Shown: in pieces, positions 7,419-14,238 of the stretch | Layout of the letters: each line of letters begins with the position of its first letter | Position numbering within the stretch: the stretch's first letter is position 1 | Origin: Bacteroidota bacterium | GTDB taxonomy: Bacteria > Bacteroidota > Bacteroidia > Chitinophagales > Chitinophagaceae | Assembly (NCBI GenBank): GCA_016715505.1 | Contig: JADJZY010000018.1 | Location: forward strand, 1-14,238 | Direction: 5' to 3' | DNA length: 14,238 nucleotides | Notes under the pieces: model-generated | Told to the model about the DNA's origin: nothing | Databases searched by the model: none | Seen by the model: only the letters and a program-made list of their open reading frames with translations | Translations under genes and position numbers: made by a program

Positions 7419-8077
7419 ATGCAACTCAGTTTTACAGAAGAGAATTATTTAAAATGCCTCTATCATTTTACTGCAGAAATAGGATGCTCTTCAACCAACA
7501 CCAAAAACATCTCCAATGAGTTGAATGTGAAACCGGCCACCGTCACTTCTATGATGAAAAAGTTGAAGGAAAAATGCCTGGTTGATTATGAAAAATATGG
7601 GAAAGTAAGTCTGACAGATTCGGGAAAAAATACCGCCGTTCAATTAATCCGCAAGCACCGATTGTGGGCGGTGTTCTTGGTGGAAAAATTACAATTCAGC
7701 TGGGATGAGGTACATGAAGTAGCTGAACAATTGGAACATATACAATCTACTAAACTCATTGATCATTTGGATGCATTTTTGGGCCATCCCGAAACAGATC
7801 CGCATGGTGATCCGATCCCTAACCCTCAAGGAAATATCAAACATCTCGATCGCGGAATCTGGCAGAAGCACAAGAAGGTGAACTATGTGAACTGGTATCG
7901 GTAGATGACTCTCACTCTGATCTTTTGCTTTTTTTGCATGAAATGGAAATTCATTTGCATTCAAAGATGGTTATCCGGCGCAAGATTGCTTTCGATGGGT
8001 CTTTATTGGTGCAACTGGAAAAAGGACAGGAAATTATGCTATCTGATAAAATGGCTTCACAACTGATGATTCGCTAA
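7419..8077 (+). CDS. DtxR/MntR family metal-dependent transcriptional regulator, one frameshift
   Basis: Metal-activated repressor that senses Mn2+ or Fe2+. ATG 7419 begins MQLSFTEENYLKCLYHF. A winged helix-turn-helix follows (ISNELNVKPATVTSMMKKLK, then LVDYEKYGKVSLTDSG). The metal-binding and dimerisation domain has H80, H99, E103, E106 and H107, then GHPETDPHGDPIPNPQG. Position 103 is Glu as in MntR, not Cys as in DtxR, which leans towards Mn. Position 84, the site of DtxR Glu83, is Ala (GCG 7668-7670), and position 9 is Asn. An indel near 7850 shifts the frame. The repaired tail HSKMVIRRKIAFDGSLLVQL, EKGQEIMLSDKMASQLMIR is the SH3-like FeoA domain, ending TAA 8075-8077, for about 219 aa in all. 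corA starts 16 nt downstream. Intron remnant lies just upstream, so its native promoter is not visible. Confidence 0.88.
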
Positions 8078-8093
8078 ATGAACAAACAAAGAG

Positions 8094-9184
8094 ATGTCCA
8101 CTAAATCGAAACGAAAATACCTGCAATACCTGAATCCGCTTGAATTGCTCCAAACGAAAAAAATACTTCAGAGTAATCCAACAATCACTGAAAAGAAACC
8201 TACGCGTCAGGAATCTCAACTGAGTTTATACAGTTATAACGAAGGGCATTGTGACATACAGGAACATGCTTCTATTGAACATATTTTGCATTTGACCAAA
8301 AATGCAAATATGAATCATTGGCTGAATTTGGATATTATCAATAGTGAAACAGTAGAAGGGATTGCCTCTAAACTGGGTTTACATAATTTGTTGATCGAAG
8401 ACATTTTAAATGTTCACCAAAGGCCCAAAATTGATGAGTTTGAAGATGCATTCAGTATGGTGATGCAGATGCTTTATTTTAATGAACAAAAGGAACCATG
8501 GGAAAGCGAACAGGTGAGTTTTGTTTTGAAAAATGGACTCTTGCTCAGCTTTCAGATGATGCTGCACGTGATTTGTTCAATTCAATCCGAGCGCGTTTAA
8601 AAACGACCGGTTCAAGCTAAGAATTCAGGAACGGATGCCTTGTTATATGCTTTGGTGGATGCCATAGTTGATCATTATTTTATTGTTTTGGAAAAAGTCC
8701 GGGCATTTGATTGAAAAATTAGAAGAAGAGATTACATCAGAGATGCAGGATCACTATATGATGAACCGCATCAACGTTGAGTAAAAGAATTGTTTTTTTA
8801 AACGGAATGTGGAACCGGTGCGAGAAATGATCAATAATATTTTGAGGACCGATAATCCGATGATTTCAGGATAATCGTAAAAAGTACTTTAAGATATTTA
8901 CGATAATACCTTGCATGTGAACGACCTCACTGAAAACTATCGGGATATCATCAACAGCATACGCGATTTGTATTTAAGTCAAATGAACCTGAAGATGAAC
9001 GAAGTGATGAAGTTTTTAGGTATTGTAACTACATTATTGGCGCCGGCAACGGTGATTGGGGATTTTCGGAATGAACTTCGATAAGATTCCCTACCTGCAT
9101 CATCAAAATGGATTTTGGATTGCCAGTATTTTTATGATCCTCATTCCGGTGATCATGTTGGTTTATTTTAGAAGAAAAGGCTAG
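8094..9184 (+). CDS. corA: CorA family Mg2+/Co2+ channel, frameshifted
   Basis: Pentameric inner-membrane divalent cation channel. ATG 8094 gives MSTKSKRKYLQYLNPLELLQ. The cytoplasmic domain carries HWLNLDIINSETVEGIASKL, HNLLIEDILNVHQRPKIDEF and MVMQMLYFNEQ, then after repair RLKTTGS and DALLYALVDAIVDHYFIVLE. The long stalk helix holds LFFLKRNVEPVREMINNILR and NYRDIINSIRDLYLSQMNLK. TM1 is MKFLGIVTTLLAPATVIGGI followed by the signature FGMNFD (GMN at 9068-9076), a short loop, and TM2 FWIASIFMILIPVIMLVYF, ending with RRKG and TAG 9182-9184. About 363 aa, normal for Bacteroidota CorA. Frame breaks occur near 8555, 8620, 8700, 8790, 8870 and 9063. It is probably an operon with the metalloregulator upstream. 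Confidence 0.92.
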
Positions 9185-9197
9185 TTTTGAAAAAGAT

Positions 9198-9229
9198 TTT
9201 GGAAACGGTCAACTTGTCCATTACCTTTG
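9198..9229 (+). promoter_or_regulatory. Sigma-A promoter of the SRP RNA gene
   Basis: TTTG (9198-9201), 20-nt spacer, TACCTTTG (9222-9229), an exact match to the Bacteroidota -33/-7 pattern. Transcription would begin near 9234-9236, right at the 5' base of the RNA's terminal stem. Confidence 0.85.
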
Positions 9230-9233
9230 CGCC

Positions 9234-9326
9234 GGCAAGTCTTATACGACCAGCTCCTGTTAATCCTCCAGGGTGGGAACACAGCAAAGGTATACGGTTG
9301 TAGCGGTGCGATATAAGTAACTTGCC
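9234..9326 (+). ncRNA. ffs: Signal recognition particle RNA (4.5S type)
   Basis: RNA scaffold of the signal recognition particle; binds Ffh and targets ribosomes making membrane proteins. The ends GGCAAGT (9234-9240) and ACTTGCC (9320-9326) pair perfectly, extended by CTTATA with TATAAG across a small mismatch. The apex holds the conserved Ffh-binding domain: CCTCCAGG, GTG-GGAA-CAC with the GGAA tetraloop, then ACAGCAAAGG, equivalent to the CAGG...GGAA...AGCA signature of bacterial SRP RNA. The 93-nt length suits the short Alu-less form. It has its own promoter and a T-rich terminator, independent of corA. Confidence 0.92.
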
Positions 9327-9336
9327 ATTTTTTTTT
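9320..9336 (+). terminator. Terminator of SRP RNA
   Basis: The 3' strand of the closing stem (ACTTGCC) is followed by A and nine T (9328-9336), so the RNA's terminal helix doubles as the terminator hairpin. Confidence 0.75.
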
Positions 9337-9407
9337 CCTTTTAATCAGTCAGAGCCTTAAAATTTTGTTAGTCCGCTTCATTTTTTTTCGGATATCGTGA
9401 ATGATTG

Positions 9408-9415
9408 TAATTTTG
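9408..9415 (+). promoter_or_regulatory. -7 element for the lipoprotein pair
   Basis: TAATTTTG matches TAnnTTTG exactly, 19 nt before the first lipoprotein ATG. The -33 region (9381-9388) is a T-run rather than a clean TTTG, at about the right spacing. Confidence 0.55.
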
Positions 9416-9434
9416 GCCACATAAATAATAAAAC

Positions 9435-9671
9435 ATGAAAAAAGTCATTTTATCCTCCCTCGCACTGGGTCTGGTTTTTACCATTCAGTCATGCGGTGAA
9501 AAAGCAATGGACCAGCAGCAGTTCAGGCAAAAGTGGATTCGCTGGCTGCCATCAAAATGCAGAAATCCAGGCAAATGCTGCTGCAGAATGTGAAACCCGC
9601 ATGACGACTGAATTAAGTCGATGACCGATTCAATGGTCAATGCGATGCAAATGGCCAATGCTGCAAATTAA
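9435..9671 (+). CDS. Small predicted lipoprotein, frameshifted
   Basis: Unrecognised short lipoprotein. ATG 9435 gives MKKVILSSLALGLVFTIQSC, a lipoprotein signal with Cys20. After repairing two or three indels (near 9515, 9550 and 9620) the mature part reads approximately GEKAMD, VQAKVDSLAAIK, EIQANAAAECETRMTTELSR and MTDSMVNAMQMANAAN, with TAA at 9669-9671, about 79 aa. It is Ala/Met-rich and probably helical. It resembles the following gene in signal peptide and in the pattern V.AKV.S...(K)AEC, so the two look like diverged duplicates. The 25-nt gap to that gene implies one transcript. No function can be assigned. Confidence 0.7.
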
Positions 9672-9696
9672 TTTTTAAACATTCAAAATTACTACA

Positions 9697-10171
9697 ATGA
9701 AAAAAGTACAATATATCCTTGTTCCGGTATTGGCCGGTTTGATGTTTACCGCTTGTAATACAGAGGTAAAAGGTCCTTCACAAGCTGAACTGGATACCCA
9801 GGTAGAAGCCAAAGTGAAATCTGAAGCGGAAAGATTAAAAGCAGAATGCGATAATAATCTGATGACTGCGGCAAAAGCGAAAGCTGATAGTATTATGGCT
9901 AAAGCAACGAATCAAAAGCACCGGTTGCAGCGCCTAAACCAGCACAAGTGGAAAATAACACCTAAAAATAATCCGCCTAAACAAACAACTCCGCCACCAC
10001 CACCACCAAAACCGGCAACAATTGGAAATGGTAAACCTAAAATGAGCGGTGGAGGAAATACCAATGAAGTAGGAAATGGTAAACCTAAAATGAGCGGAAC
10101 AAAAGACGAGCAAGGAAAAACCGACAACTCAAAGTAGGTAACGGTAAACCAAAATGTCTGGCAATCAATAG
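9697..10171 (+). CDS. Proline-rich lipoprotein with NGKPKMSG repeats, frameshifted
   Basis: Unrecognised lipoprotein. ATG 9697 begins MKKVQYILVPVLAGLMFTAC with Cys20. A charged helical region follows (ELDTQVEAKVKSEAERLKAE, then MTAAKAKADSIMAKA). Next is a linker that after repair near 9920-9960 reads roughly APKPAQVENN, then PPKQTTPPPPPPKPA. Finally come three copies of (V/I)GNGKPKMSG, the last ending GNQ and TAG 10169-10171 after an indel near 10135. The layout of lipid anchor, helical segment, polyproline spacer and basic repeats suggests a periplasm-spanning or envelope-binding protein, but this is inference. It shares its signal style with the preceding gene and is likely co-transcribed. 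An intrinsic terminator follows. Confidence 0.75.
10024..10161 (+). repeat. Intragenic 26-nt repeat, three copies
   Basis: Copies at 10024-10049 and 10072-10097 are identical (GGAAATGGTAAACC then TAAAATGAGCGG). The third at 10137-10161 is diverged, with synonymous changes and one missing A. They encode (V/I)GNGKPKMSG, and spacers between copies vary (22 and 39 nt). Confidence 0.9.
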
Positions 10172-10179
10172 TCAACAAA

Positions 10180-10220
10180 CCACCTTATGATAAAGGGCTG
10201 CCTGTAAAGGTGGCCTTTTG
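10180..10220 (+). terminator. Terminator after the lipoprotein pair
   Basis: CCACCTT (10180-10186) pairs with AAGGTGG (10207-10213), followed by CCTTTTG and TTTT. The loop is long (20 nt), but it sits between convergent genes, 8 nt past the lipoprotein stop and just ahead of the dcd stop. Confidence 0.65.
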
Positions 10221-10222
10221 TT

Positions 10223-10766
10223 TTAATAAATGGTTCTAAAACTGGTTTTCCACATCATACTTTCGACCGGTTTGTTGGGTTGGCCGCTGTATTTTGCACC
10301 TGATTTATTGTTGTATTTCACTTCAATTTCGCCATCAACCGGAAAATAAATGAGCTGACCAATAGGCATGCCGGCGTAAATACGTACCGGTAATTTAACG
10401 GAAATTTCAAGGTCCAGTTTCCACAAAAACCAACATCACCTTTACCAGCCGTGGCGTGAATATCAATGCCTAAGCGACCGGTGCTGGATTTGCCTTCCAG
10501 AAAAGGAACATGATTGTGGTTTCGGTATATTCTTCTGTGACGCCTAAGTAAATGCACCCGGTTGCAATAAAAGCCTTCTTCAGGAATTTCGAAATGTGCA
10601 ATGGTATTGTGCTTTTGGGATCTAATTCGGTATCAACATAAGTAGCCAGATGTTTGCCTAAGTGCACATCATAGGAATTACTACCCAGACAGGAACGGTC
10701 AAAAGGAAGAATTTTAATACTTCCGGTTTCCATTTCTTCGATGATGCGTTTGTCTGAAAGAATCAT
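10223..10766 (-). CDS. dcd: dCTP deaminase, frameshifted
   Basis: Converts dCTP to dUTP in pyrimidine deoxynucleotide synthesis, as a cytosolic trimer. ATG 10766 begins MILSDKRIIEEMETGSIKIL, then PFDRSCLGSNSYDVHLGKHL. After repair near 10600 and 10550 come GFYCN, EYTETTIMFLF(L)EGKSS and the core GKSSTGRLGIDIHATAGKGD, where SS..R is the substrate-binding motif. Next is the catalytic-Glu segment LEISVKLPVRIYAGMPIGQL, whose Glu is restored by repairing an indel near 10420. The tail is NNKSGAKYSGQPNKPVESMM with TAA at 10223. Length is about 180 codons, as expected. It has its own promoter and is separated from the radical SAM gene by a 179-nt spacer containing a repeat-like block. Confidence 0.93.
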
Positions 10767-10781
10767 TGATTAGAATTTTTG

Positions 10782-10812
10782 CAAAAGTATAGTTTGAAGG
10801 CCATAAACACAA
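10782..10812 (-). promoter_or_regulatory. Sigma-A promoter of dcd
   Basis: On the minus strand TTG (10812-10810), a 20-nt spacer and TACTTTTG (10789-10782) match the Bacteroidota -33/-7 pattern, with the -7 box exact. The dcd ATG lies 15 nt downstream, giving a very short leader. Confidence 0.65.
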
Positions 10813-10859
10813 TGAATAATTCTTCAAGCTGAAAGTACCGGCAAATCTGTATTTGCGGC

Positions 10860-10935
10860 AACGATAGGAACGTAAAGCCCGGACCTCGCGATAGCGGGAG
10901 GACTTGCAGTGGATAGCGGGCCAACCGCCCTCAAA
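10860..10935. repeat. GC-rich REP-like intergenic block
   Basis: A GC-rich island in an otherwise AT-rich spacer. It contains GATAGCGGG twice (about 10890-10898 and 10912-10920), CCTC...GAGG and CCCG...CGGG self-complementary pieces, and GCCC/GGGC pairs, so it could fold into nested hairpins. It lies just past the probable radical SAM stop and before the dcd promoter. The form resembles repetitive extragenic elements; only one copy is in this window. Confidence 0.45.
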
Positions 10936-10945
10936 AAAATGAGAA

Positions 10946-12360
10946 TTAATGGGCGAAATCCTGATCAAAATGAAGCATTCGTTCTTTGGTGGATTAAAAT
11001 AGCCATATTTAATATCCGGAAATTCCTCATGAATGATGTCCATAAATTGACGAACGCCGTAACGCTCATTGGTATCTTGAACATTAATTTTACCGAGATA
11101 CCAATCGGGGTCAATATTGAAATTTCGCCATTGAATCATTTTAAGATTGGTTTCTTCGATCAGTTTGCGCAAAAGGGCATCCAGTTCAGCAGCACTATCC
11201 GTCCATACCCGGAAAACGAATAATTGATGGAAGTCCAGCCGCCCATTTCACCTGCTGTTTTGAGGCTTTGAACAATATCGTGGAAGGTGTAATTATTGGG
11301 GCGGTAATACTTTGCGTAAACATCTTCGCGGGCGCTGTTGGTGCTAACCCGGATGCTGTCTAAACCGGCATTCATCAAGGCTTCAACGGCTTTTGGATTA
11401 CTTCCATTGGTGTTGATATTGATACTTCCACTGGTCAGTATGTTTCCAATTTCGATGATGGCTTCACGTATCGTTTCCCACATCAGCAATGGTTCGCCTT
11501 CGCAGCCTTGTCCGAAGCTTACGATGGGGAATGGGGCTGTTTGAAGATGGGGTACCGTATATTCAATTACCTCTTGAGCGGTTGGCTTAAATGTCAGGCG
11601 GTCTTGGGGGGATACGATGGTTTTCCTCTTCAGGGTTGAAAGGGACACATCAACGCAATTGGCATTACAGGCAGGCGAGGAAGGATGGGGCATTCCCACC
11701 GGCCCAGAAAATAATTGCGGGCGGCCGGGCAATGATAAGTAAGACAACAATTTTCGGCCAGGTGTTTGACCAATCGTTATTTGGGGTAGGCATTTAAAGA
11801 AACTGCCAACCCCTCTGGATTTTAATATCATCAGACCCACACTTATTCCTGACGAATATCCTGTTCAATGCGAATTGCGGGCACATAAAACTATCGTTAT
11901 GCCATCCGGCGGCCGTATAGCAAAACCAACGAGTGTGGGCGCATCGGGCGGGGTTTCGCCCATGCGTGCAAAGCGTATGAGCAGGCGGTATAAATGCAGC
12001 GACGGCCATCAAAGCACTGCAGAGGCGTATTACGCCACTGAGGACATCCATACCGATTCCTCTGCGGCCGGGTAACTCAACCTGGGAATTACCAACACTT
12101 CGAATAAAGGATCCAATCTTCAGGATCCACTTCACAGCATCCCAGCCATGCCGAAAGCGTGTATAAGCAAGTATCTTCGAAAATATTCCCCTGACCGTCG
12201 GGTACAATAAAAGGAGAGATGGATGTGGCGCGTAATCAAACAATTCCTGCGAAATTAACTGAGATTTTGCGGTTGAAATAAAATCTGCCCGGGCAAGTCG
12301 AGCAAGGAAACGTAGTTTGTCGAGCACGAGGGCATAAAGCGTCAGTGCCGAAACAAACAT
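10946..12360 (-). CDS. Radical SAM protein, heavily frameshifted
   Basis: Predicted radical S-adenosylmethionine enzyme of the MoaA/NifB/PqqE type; substrate unknown. The 4Fe-4S site is SPACNANCVGC: cysteine codons at 11669-11667, 11657-11655 and, after restoring one lost base, 11649-11647. Downstream are FKPTAQEVIEYTVPHLQTAP, IVSFGQGCEGEPLLMWETIR, a strand INTNGSNPKAVEALMNAGLD, SIRVSTNSAREDVYAKYYRP, then GGWTSINYF and IEETNLKMIQWRNFNIDPDW. It finishes near EEFPDIKYGYFNPPKNECF, with a likely stop TAA at 10946. The N-terminal part (about 12250-11800) reads PFIVPDGQGNIFEDT, MAVAAFIPPAHT, GWHNDSFM and DDIKIQRG. At least eight indels occur. The start is uncertain: ATG 12360 is in frame with the first readable segment, but a start near 12250 is possible. 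Confidence 0.8.
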
Positions 12361-12409
12361 TTGGCAAACTTTCCGGGTTAACCTGATAAATTTTCTGAGA
12401 AGAATTTCG

Positions 12410-13030
12410 TCAGCCGAAGAGCAAATTTTGCTGCTGAGAATTTGGTTGAAGTATGTAATCAGGAATCTGTTGTTTGAGAAAGATTTGTAATTCTGAATTT
12501 CTTCGGGATGATACGTTTGTTCGATGGCGTTTTCACGGATTTCTTATTCCCTAAAAATCAAGGTGAGATTGTTGATTAAATACCAGTTTTTTAATTTGGG
12601 AAAAAGGTATTTTTGATTTTCGGAGCGACCATTCAATATGAATGCCACTTGCATCAAATACTGATGAACTGTTCCTGAAAAATGCGCGATTCCATCCATA
12701 ACAACAAGAAGAGGCAGGCAGCCTCAGAAAAATAAACAACAAGGCAATGAGGGCAGTTTGTTTTACCGCATTGCATACCACCCGCGAATTAAGAAACCCG
12801 GCACGAGAATGCGGAAAATAGTTTGGCTTCCCAGTTTATTCTGTAATAAGCGTGGGCGAAACACGAGAACAAAAACAACACCTCAATGAAGGAATGAGGA
12901 ATTCCTATAGGATTCCATCCATTGAGGAGGTGATTTGAGGGCATACTCCAGGGCATAGGGAAGCAACATGAGGTCGGCAATGATGTGCATGGCACGGGCT
13001 TGTCGATATCGTTTTGGAAAGATTCTGTTA
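12410..13030 (-). CDS. Unidentified membrane protein, heavily frameshifted
   Basis: The gap between the agmatinase-like and radical SAM genes carries coding-like sequence on the minus strand, but I could not reconstruct one frame. Readable pieces in order are a hydrophobic stretch FIEVLFLFSCFAHAYYRINW, a second one TALIALLFIFLRLP, a segment GIHIEWSLRKSKIPFSQIKK followed by LVFNQQSHLDF, and a C-terminus that repairs to PEEIQ.LQIFLKQQIPDYIL and QPNSQQQNLLFG with TGA 12412-12410. Two TM helices followed by a beta-rich segment of this kind resemble Bacteroidota membrane proteins with a PH-like cytoplasmic domain; that is a loose analogy. The start is not determined. Confidence 0.4.
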
Positions 13031-13038
13031 GCTGCACA

Positions 13039-14116
13039 CTAGAATATGAAATGCGTTGTGCATTGGACTTCATAAACAAATTGCACATACGATAAAGAAT
13101 ACGGGCACCAACGCGCTGGCATCAATGGAGTCCTGGGCATCTTCGCCTGCTTTTTACTTCAAATTTTAAATCAAAGGCGATGATTCTTCGTCCACTATCA
13201 ACGACCTTTTAAAGAGGTATTGAATTTGTTCAGCTTCGAAGCCACCTTGTACGAGGGTGCCGGTATTTTCCCGAAGTTTAGGGTCCGAACCATCGATATC
13301 AAAACTGATATAAAACTTGTTGGGGTAATTGATTGACGATATCCTCGCAAATATCTTTCCAGGTTTCGCCTTCATACATTCGGCTTTGTACCCCCTGATC
13401 GAAATATGTTTTGATACGGGGATGATTTTTTCCATGCGATCAATTCTTCGTCGCAATAATCGCGTATACCTACCTGGACCAATTTTTCGACTTGTGGAAC
13501 TTCGTTGAGCACATTAGTGAACATGACAGAAGCATGGGGTAGAAGGTAAAACCTTCCGAACGTGTGTTCTTAAATCCGCATGGGCATCGATTGGAGAATT
13601 CAAAATTGCCAAAATGATCTCCGGCTGCTTTGATGAGTCCAAGGGAGTGCTGTGATCGCCGCCTAACAAAGCCACCAATTTACCTTGTTGGTAAGGAGAC
13701 ATAGCCTGCTGATAGATTTGGTCCTTTAACTCGAGGCTTCCTTTGTTGATTTCATCGAGCTTTTTTTGCAATTGTGCATTTTGGGCCGTTTCACCACCTT
13801 CGCTAAGATTAGAGATAATGAGTTCGGCACAATGACGGAGGAAATCATTTTTTTTGATGATTTTGCACATCCTGTTCACATAAATAATAACCTTCCTTCC
13901 AAAAATCTGGCATCGGCATCACATAAATCGATTTGGTAGGATCCTTCCAGAATTTTTTCAGGTGCACGTGCAGTACCATTTCGATAAGAAACAGTGACCC
14001 CTTCCAGGGCACCGGGGATAAATAATCAATCTGGAATTTTCGGGTGTGGATGGCAAACCGAAAATGTTGTTAGAAGGCGATGCCTATAGGTTGGGGTGAA
14101 AATTCGTAATGGACAT
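13039..14116 (-). CDS. Agmatinase/arginase (ureohydrolase) family protein, frameshifted
   Basis: Binuclear-manganese ureohydrolase acting on a guanidino substrate (agmatine, arginine or formimidoylglutamate; the sequence does not decide). ATG 14116 begins MSITNFHPN, then IFGLPSTPENSRLIIYPVPW, EGVTVSYRNGTARAPEKILE and GSYQIDLCDADAR. The metal ligands are all visible: GKLVALLGGDHSTPLG, SIDAHADLRT, and ISFDIDGSDPKLRENTGT with the S.D.D..DP motif, followed by VQGGFEAEQIQYLFKR. The C-terminus repairs to AGEDAQDSIDAS, GARILYRMCNLFMKSN. Length is about 359 codons, typical of the long Bacteroidota agmatinase group, which carries the extra helical insert near LQKKLDEINKGSLELKDQIY. Indels occur near 14085, 13900, 13620, 13545, 13470, 13400, 13325, 13160 and 13115. 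The exact stop is uncertain. Confidence 0.88.
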
Positions 14117-14142
14117 GATGCGAAGGGTAATTTTTGCGAAGG

Positions 14143-14150
14143 CAAAGTTA
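14143..14150 (-). promoter_or_regulatory. -7 element for the agmatinase-like gene
   Basis: TAACTTTG on the minus strand matches TAnnTTTG exactly, 26 nt before the ATG. A TTTG lies upstream, but only 15 nt away, shorter than usual; a missing base or two could explain it. Confidence 0.45.
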
Positions 14151-14186
14151 GGGTTATTCAGGATTCAAAGCGCAGGATAATAGACT

Positions 14187-14215
14187 AAAAAAAAACATTT
14201 ATTTGAGATGTTTTT
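14187..14215 (-). terminator. AT-rich terminator of an upstream minus-strand gene
   Basis: AAAAACAT (14191-14198) pairs with ATGTTTTT (14208-14215) across a 9-nt loop. On the minus strand the stem runs into a T-tract. It would terminate a gene beyond the right edge. Confidence 0.35.
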
Positions 14216-14238
14216 ATCCAGGTTACAAAACAAGAAGC

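Noticed and set aside
9912..10178. Minus-strand open frame opposite the proline-rich lipoprotein
   Set aside because: Its Gly-rich and Phe/Leu-rich composition is the mirror of the proline-rich repeat gene, which has a lipoprotein signal, promoter and terminator.
11875..12075. Plus-strand open frame opposite the radical SAM N-terminal region
   Set aside because: Minus-strand frames in the same place give protein-like segments continuous with the radical SAM core; the plus frame has no such features.
1..14238. CRISPR arrays, tRNA, rRNA, toxin-antitoxin or phage defence genes
   Set aside because: I looked for regular short repeats with spacers, tRNA cloverleaves and typical defence domains and found none; the intron RT is an ordinary IIC enzyme with maturase domain, not a retron or defence RT.

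Overview
The window reads as chromosomal DNA of a free-living Bacteroidota, probably of the Chitinophagia/Saprospiria type, although I cannot name the genus. Evidence: several promoters fit the Bacteroidota sigma-A pattern (TTTG about 20 nt upstream of TAnnTTTG), genes lack Shine-Dalgarno sequences, small lipoproteins are abundant, there is an Omp28-type thioredoxin-like lipoprotein, NusB has the long Bacteroidota form (about 300 aa), and a DUF1573 protein sits beside YajC. Almost every gene, including ones expected to be essential (nusB, yajC, divIC, dcd), is broken by one or more 1-nt frameshifts. This looks like uncorrected long-read indel error rather than real decay, so coordinates below span the repaired genes.

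Layout: (1) 1-447, 3' end of a nucleotide-sugar dehydrogenase (+). (2) 474-2664, a minus-strand run nusB, DUF1573 lipoprotein, yajC, divIC/ftsB-like. (3) 2926-3808, an RpfF-type crotonase, the family that makes diffusible signal factor (DSF), transcribed divergently from nusB. (4) 3993-4859, Omp28-like lipoprotein ending in a strong intrinsic terminator (4878-4904). (5) 4907-6895, a class IIC group II intron with its reverse transcriptase, inserted directly behind that terminator; its 3' end is fused without any spacer to the 5' end of a second, 3'-truncated copy (6896-7399). (6) 7419-9184, a DtxR/MntR-type metalloregulator and a CorA channel in tandem. (7) 9198-9336, SRP RNA with its own promoter and terminator. 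(8) 9435-10171, two related small lipoproteins, the second proline-rich with a threefold NGKPKMSG repeat. (9) 10223-14116, minus strand: agmatinase/arginase-family hydrolase, a poorly resolved membrane protein, a radical SAM protein, a GC-rich REP-like intergenic block, and dCTP deaminase (dcd) with its own promoter.

The most interesting items are the head-to-tail group II intron pair at a single terminator, best explained as two insertions at the same site with later loss of the 3' part of the older one, and the DSF synthase homologue in a Bacteroidota genome. The intron remnant stops 19 nt before the mntR-like start codon, so the metalloregulator-corA unit has probably lost or exchanged its native promoter.
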